Source: Argopecten irradians
Lineage: Eukaryota; Mollusca; Bivalvia; Pectinida; Pectinidae
Length of the DNA: 64,000 bases
Direction: 5' to 3'
Assembly (NCBI RefSeq): GCF_041381155.1
Contig: NC_091134.1
Location: 37,841,338-37,905,337, forward strand
Part shown: piece by piece, positions 59,001 through 64,000 of the stretch
Layout of the letters: the number at the start of each line of letters is the position of its first letter
Position numbering within the stretch: position 1 is the stretch's first letter
The notes under the pieces: generated by a model
Told to the model about the DNA's origin: nothing
The model's database searches: none
What the model saw: the letters and a program-made list of their open reading frames with translations, nothing else
Translations under genes and position numbers: made by a program

Positions 59001-62000
59001 GTCACCTACCTATAATTATTGTCATTATATTGAGGTGGGAATTTTGAATGCACCAAGACCTAAGGATATTTTTTGGCCTCCCCTCTAACTCCCCAACCCC
59101 ATAGCTCTTCGCAATGGTGAATCAGAATAACTATCTAGATGTTTAAAATACACTAGGCAATATGGTTCTAGGATCACAAGGTATTGTTTTGATGTAGTTA
59201 TGTTGTACTATGTAAGTGTTTATTTTTGAAACTTAATTTGGGTAATTTAAACTTATATTTAACATGTAGTTTATGATAGAAGATAACCATGCTCTATGAT
59301 GTGGTATATGATTTAAGAGTGTGAAAGGTTCAGGAATGCTATATGTATATTGCAATTGGTGTCAGGGGCATTAATCTGTTTACACAGAAGCTGGCTATCA
59401 TACCATGTTTATTGTTATATAGCCCTCAGTCTCTAAATGTGGATTAGCGCTTGATTCTACATTGAATTGGTACATGTAGATTTCCAATCAAAGAAAATTA
59501 TTATCAATAAATTCAATACTAAATTACTATTGTGATTTTCTTTTTGAACTTAGAACTTTCTGAAGGGATAATTTTCTTTATGATATATCAATTGCATTTA
59601 CATGTAGAATTTACAGAAAACCATTCTGATTGATTCAATAACTATTTAGAAAAGAAAAACCCTGAAGATTAGTTAGTTATGAAATAAATCTGAATAAATC
59701 CTGGCTGGAGCCATTGGTACGATATATATGATATGATATGCTAACCAGACACGGTCAGTGTTTTTATCTCACACCAGCTGTGTGTGTGTATCACCTGTTT
59801 CTGGAATTCAAGGTTCAACTAAAGCTACTACACATAAACATAGGGATCTTTGATAATCAGAGATAGGTCTCTGGTAAAAAAACCATCTACCATACGATCA
59901 CACATCTCATCCCTTGGAGTGTATAGGACTTACCGAGGCCTTTACACATGTAATAGACCTGTGATGTTGTAGGCTAAATCTGATACTGTTTCACAATTTT
60001 CATTAAAATGAGGAGAAATAGAATTTTAAAATGTTTAAATTTTATTCCAATTTACTTTTGTTTTCAGTGATATCGATGACTAGCTAGTGCTAGATAAAGG
60101 TAAACACACAATATTTAAATTTAACTGCTTAAAGTTTATCTTGTGAGACTCAAAATGATTATGATTAAAAACATGTGTACACATGTAATGACAGAAATGA
60201 TGATAAAATAGTGTTTTATCATGCACAGGGGCAGCCAGTGTGTAGTCATAAAAGGCCCAACAGGCCGTAGTGGGCAACACTCAATAGGCCATATTAGCTA
60301 GCTAGGTTTCCTTGTGATTCTGCTAATAGATTTTGCTGTATAACATAAATTTTCACTTCTTTGTAGTATGGATTCTAATTGACAAAATATTTAGTGATAT
60401 TTTCAGAATGTCAGAGTTGTGAAACTTTAAATAATGAACCATAATAAGGGCGTGTCTGTATACGGTCAATTAGCTGAGCCTTTATTTAAGGTTATATACA
60501 TGGTATTTATTAGAGTTTGCATATTTGGTGAAAGTATTGTCAGGGAGTATGGTATGCAGCTTTTACTGTATAGGACATTCCATTGTATATAGGTTGGAAT
60601 CATGCTCCTGATTTATATACAGACTTTCTCTTTCTTTTACAGACCAGCCGGCCCATGTGTCCCAGGTCAATGTGGAGTACCCGATGAACTCCCCATCTCC
60701 AGCAGTGGGTAAGTCTAAACCTGATATATTCTAGGGTAGATAAGTCTGGACATATTCTATATATAGGGTATAGGTAAGTCTGAACATATCCTATATATAG
60801 GATATAGATAGTGTAGATAGGGTGGATTAGATTTACAGCCATTCAACGCCCTTGTGAAATCTGGGTGTAGGAGAGAGTAGGGGCAGACACTATTTGTTTA
60901 CAATGTGATGTAATTGGCTAAACATTTCAGTATTCTACTGGTGTTCATGATCATGTAGTGTGTCGGAAACAAAACCATGGTAGGACTAGAATATATTTCA
61001 CAGAAATTTTATAAGTGAACTAATTCAGACGGAGCATCTAAGATAAAATTTATTTGTATTTTTTCCTAACCATGAAAGAGCAGAGGCTTATGGTGTTACA
61101 CTCACATTTCCACAAGCCTTCTATCTCAGTATCATGAGTTTGAATCCCATGTGAGGCAGTTGCCAGGTAACTGACGACTATAGTGGTCGTTGATTTTTCT
61201 CCAGGTACTCCAGCTTTCCTTAACCACTAAAGCTAGCACATTATTGGTTGAGGATGACTGTTAATGGAACGTTTAACCAATCAAACTTATAGTGTAGTTA
61301 TAGCCATGTTTGTCCCATTTCTTCCTATACCATCCCTTATAATTCCATAACATCTCAAACCATTCCACTTTGTTTTGGTCTTACAAACATTTCTATAATT
61401 AGTTACAATTCAGTTTGAATTATGAATGGTGGTGAGAGCAAGGGACAATTCCTATTTCCCTTAAATTATTTTGGAGGCGCTTTCCATCCTTCTTTTCTCT
61501 AACATGTATGTTTGTTCTTCAATAAACTATTAGGTCATGAATCTAAAGTAGGTCAAGGTGACCTAATTAAAAAAAAACCTCATTTGATTGTCTGTGATTG
61601 AACTTTCCTTTACTCAAGCGTAACAATAATTTTACAGTCGTCAATATAACAGGCAAGTAGCAATGAATATGGAAATGATAACTTTAGATGAATTGCCATG
61701 AATAAAATCATGTCATCAACAATTAATCTTCCACAGGCAATAATGGTCACAAATGTTTTCTGATTATGCTAGTCAGTACATAAACAGCATGCACTCTCTG
61801 TGTGTATGGTAAACATGACGTAGTCTAGCTTTAGACATTTTAATCCATCTGAATGTTTACATGCAATACGTTGTCACCAGCGTCGGGGAGGGACAATATG
61901 GGGGAATAAAAGACTAGCTATATACCTTTTTGTATGTGTATGTGCCTGTTTCCAATTTTATCACAATTTTATTCCATGAAATTCAAAATGATTTTAATTC

Positions 62001-64000
62001 AATTTTTCGTTTCATTGAAATACAATGCAATAATGATGATGATAATGGCGAATCAAATGATGATACTTCCTAATTTGGAATGATATGAGAGTAATGAAAC
62101 CAATCTGCTCTATTAGGCCCCCGTGTCTTCTGCAACTTAACTAATTACTCTCTCCTTGAAGAGGAATCTGTTTGATGAATAAAATTTGATAAATGCTCTA
62201 CCATAAAGCAGTATATAATAGATGACGTGAAAATGTTCACTGTAACTCATAGAGCACCTGTTATCAGGAGGTTGTTAGGCAGGTACAGGGTTTATAAGTT
62301 GTGTTTACACTGACCTCAGTGTTGTGTATATCTTCTTATCGTCTCATGGCACTTCACTGAAATATGTCGGACACTAAATCAGAGCGGAAGGCAACTAAGA
62401 ACAAACTATGCCTATAATACGATGTGGGGAACGTTAACATTATCACGAAATTCATGAGTTATATGATGTGGATCCATGATTTCATATTTTGATATCAAAG
62501 TTGACAGAAGAGTTTGTGGGCGGCTCTAAGTTATCTATGCAAATTATTTGACAGTGTAGCACCTTGATGACATTAGGGATGTTTGTTAGGTGACAGATCA
62601 TTTCTTTTTGTGTGGAATTGGTCAATAATTAATTCTGAATTGTTCGATATAGGATTGCAGTAGTGAGACATTGGTGAATTTGGATGTGGTTTCTCTGTGT
62701 TTTCGTTTCTTTGTGAAGTTGGAATTCTAAGTAAATCTTGTACATACTTGATATTTAAAAAAAAAATGTGATTACCCAGTACATAGGAAAGGAAAAGTTT
62801 TGGATTGGATTTCGAAATTTTCAAAAATGTCACGTAAGTATCCTCAGATTTATTTTTCATTACTTTTACTCAAGTAGTTGGTTTTGGAATTGTCTTTCTG
62901 TCAGTCCATCTATCATTGTACATGTGTATGTGTTTAGAACTGCATAAAGTTCTTTATCTTCAAACTTTGTATTTTGGTTAATGCATTTTGGGCTCAGCCA
63001 AATTTGATTTGAAATTCTTTCCTGATTATTATGTTCAACCCCTAAAAACAATGTACCAATAATGAAAAAAAATCACTACCATTCCATAATGTCAATATTT
63101 AAGACAAGTTTGAAATTTTTCTTATATTTCTAAGGAATATTACTTTAAAATAAAAGTTATAAGCTTGGTATCAGGTATTCTTTTCCTTGTGTTCACATCC
63201 ACTCCAGTAAAACCTGTCTATAATGACCACCCAAGTAACAAAATATTAGTAATTGTGTTGAAATTGGCTATTTGGGACCCACTACACTCCTCCTTCCCTT
63301 CTCAAAATCTTTGCCCTTGAAGACACATAAGCCCTGGCCCTCATACCACTATCATCGTGTTCCTAATCAGGAATTGAATCTGGGTCTCTGATGTAAAAAA
63401 CTATGGTTCTACCGACTGAGCTTAAGAAGCATGCTCCGTCAGCTGAGTGACAGAGACTGTACGTATCTAACATAATGTACAAGCCACATCCACCCGCTCC
63501 TTTTACATACAGAGGTGTCAGTGGTGGTGGTCAGTGGTGGTGGTCAGTGGTGGTGTGGTCAGTGGTGGTGTGGTCAGTAGTCACTAAGGCAGGTTTTATT
63601 GTATTATAATTATTCATTATATCATCAATTTGCAATGAAATCTTTTGTGTGGCTACACATGGCCTTTCTGTTTATACATCGGGATATCATAGGGACAGCT
63701 AAGTTATGATTAGGGCAAGGTCAAGGTCGATACTTGGACTCATTGTTTACATTCCAAGATATGTTAACTTTGATACACCCTTAAACTGAATCATTGACCA
63801 TATCAAAGCTATTTTAAGTATCTATAGGCATGGCTAGTGGATGGAGTATGAACCAAATGCCATCCTTAGTAAATTTTCTATACATTGTATATCTGTAAAA
63901 AAAAAAAAGCTTATATTGAAATAGCAGATCCCAGAGTTAATATTGAAAAAGTAAATTTTCTTGTTGAATTCTATTTATAGGTCACGAGTTTACTAGAATG
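53066..64000 (+). CDS. 5' exons of an unidentified gene, continues past the window
   Basis: Exon 1 is 53066-53105: ATG in good context (GACGCCATGG), encoding MEPIGFEMHTGPQ, and ending at GTACGT. Exon 2 is 60643-60708, preceded by a strong pyrimidine tract (CTTTCTCTTTCTTTTACAG); it encodes DQPAHVSQVNVEYPMNSPSP plus AV and ends at GTAAGT. A possible exon 3 starts at 63981 after CTATTTATAG and encodes GHEFTRM up to the window edge. All three junctions are phase 1 and compatible, and a stop lies in frame upstream of the ATG. The visible ~43 residues are polar and proline-containing, like a disordered N-terminus; I cannot assign a family. Intron 1 would be 7.5 kb. Exons 1 and 2 are reasonably supported; exon 3 rests on one acceptor and 20 bases. 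Confidence 0.55.
53632..53761. repeat. Perfect 28-bp inverted repeat (hairpin)
   Basis: CACAGGAGCTTGACGTTCTG + TCAATAAT (53632-53659) is exactly repeated in inverse orientation at 53734-53761. A second inner pairing, ATAGCACA against TGTGCTAT, lengthens the stem across a small bulge. It lies in intron 1 of the right-hand gene. It could be a foldback element or a hairpin transcript; the sequence alone does not decide. Confidence 0.85.
55800..56535 (+). repeat. ~150-bp tandem repeat, 4-5 diverged copies
   Basis: Units share TTGAGTAAATATGCACC, TTAATGAAACTTTGTGT, GAAAATCAGCTTGATTCGAC and TGTAAGTTACGGAGTTATTG + CCCTTTGCA. The last block occurs at about 55906, 56059, 56212, 56346 and 56500. Copies differ by 10-20%. 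The 'GAGTTATTGCCC' motif is typical of dispersed repeats in mollusc genomes (from general knowledge). Confidence 0.85.
60709..60806 (+). repeat. 31-34-bp tandem copies starting at the exon 2 donor
   Basis: GTAAGTCTAAACC at the exon 2 donor (60709) is followed by ATAAGTCTGGACATATTC (60740) and GTAAGTCTGAACATATCC (60774), each ending CTATATATAG or CTAGG. The third copy retains a consensus donor. The units lie on the intron side of the junction. Confidence 0.8.
61075..61295 (+). mobile_element. tRNA-derived SINE, intron 2 of the right-hand gene
   Basis: An A-box-like GGCTTATGGTGTTAC (about 61085) and B-box-like GAGTTTGAATCCC (about 61135) head the element. GCAGTTGCCAGG and the core TTTTTCTCCAGGTACTCCAG (61194-61213) follow, then the tail GACTGTTAATGGAACGTTTA. 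It matches the antisense copy in CCT2 intron 14 across head, core and tail. Confidence 0.8.
63270..63440 (-). mobile_element. tRNA-derived SINE or tRNA-like relic
   Basis: On the - strand TAAGCTCAGTCGGTAGAACC (A box) lies about 30 nt before ACCCAGATTCAATTCCTGAT (B box), the spacing of a tRNA promoter. The acceptor stem does not pair convincingly and 3' sequence continues, so a SINE head or decayed tRNA is more likely than a working tRNA gene. Confidence 0.6.
63515..63582 (+). repeat. GGTCAGTGGTGGTG minisatellite
   Basis: Four to five units of GTGGTGGTCAGTGG or GTGGTGTGGTCAGTGG in tandem, in intron 2 of the right-hand gene, about 400 bp before its possible exon 3. Confidence 0.85.

Noticed and set aside
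63360-63440. Functional tRNA gene on the - strand
   Set aside because: A and B boxes are present, but the acceptor and anticodon stems do not form convincingly; better explained as a SINE head or relic.

Overview
The window is animal nuclear DNA, AT-rich, with intron-split genes (GT-AG introns), short exons, many small DNA-transposon derivatives, tRNA-derived SINEs and long tandem arrays. The protein sequences and repeat types (SINEs with a 'TTCTCC..GTACTCC' core and a GTTAAAC-type tail, many TA-flanked MITEs) fit a lophotrochozoan, most likely a bivalve mollusc. I cannot name the species.

Layout. (1) 2061-13677, + strand: a complete 11-exon TSG101 gene (ESCRT-I; 437 aa). Its introns hold three TIR-bearing MITEs, a 50-bp minisatellite over the exon 4 acceptor, a 100-bp minisatellite over the exon 6 donor and a 49-bp array of about 29 copies. 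(2) 15.85-18.4 kb: an 85/95-bp satellite whose units each carry a small hairpin. (3) 20055-21152, - strand: an unrecognised 365-aa, charged, partly coiled-coil protein, probably with a non-coding first exon several kb upstream. (4) 21.3-29.9 kb: mostly featureless AT-rich DNA with an ATC microsatellite, a SINE and a ~110-bp duplication. (5) 30041-40316, + strand: a complete 16-exon CCT2 gene (chaperonin TCP-1 beta; 530 aa) with a three-pentamer heat-shock element just upstream. Its second intron carries a 5'-truncated LINE and a hAT-like MITE. (6) 41.9-51.6 kb: nearly 10 kb of satellite DNA (52-, 93- and 35-37-bp units that look related, then a 20-21-bp unit built on the palindrome TCGTTATAACGA). 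(7) 53066-64000, + strand: the start of an unidentified gene with two or three small exons and a 7.5-kb first intron, running off the right edge.

The two recognised genes are ordinary housekeeping genes: TSG101 sorts ubiquitinated cargo and recruits ESCRT for membrane scission; CCT2 is one of eight subunits of the cytosolic chaperonin that folds actin and tubulin. Nothing indicates that they work together or form a cluster.

The most unusual feature is a recurring pattern. At four splice junctions in three genes (TSG101 exon 4 acceptor, TSG101 exon 6 donor, CCT2 exon 4 donor, and the exon 2 donor of the right-hand gene) the sequence across or right next to the splice site is tandemly copied into the intron, so that copied splice sites lie beside the real one. 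I saw no virus-derived or LTR element.
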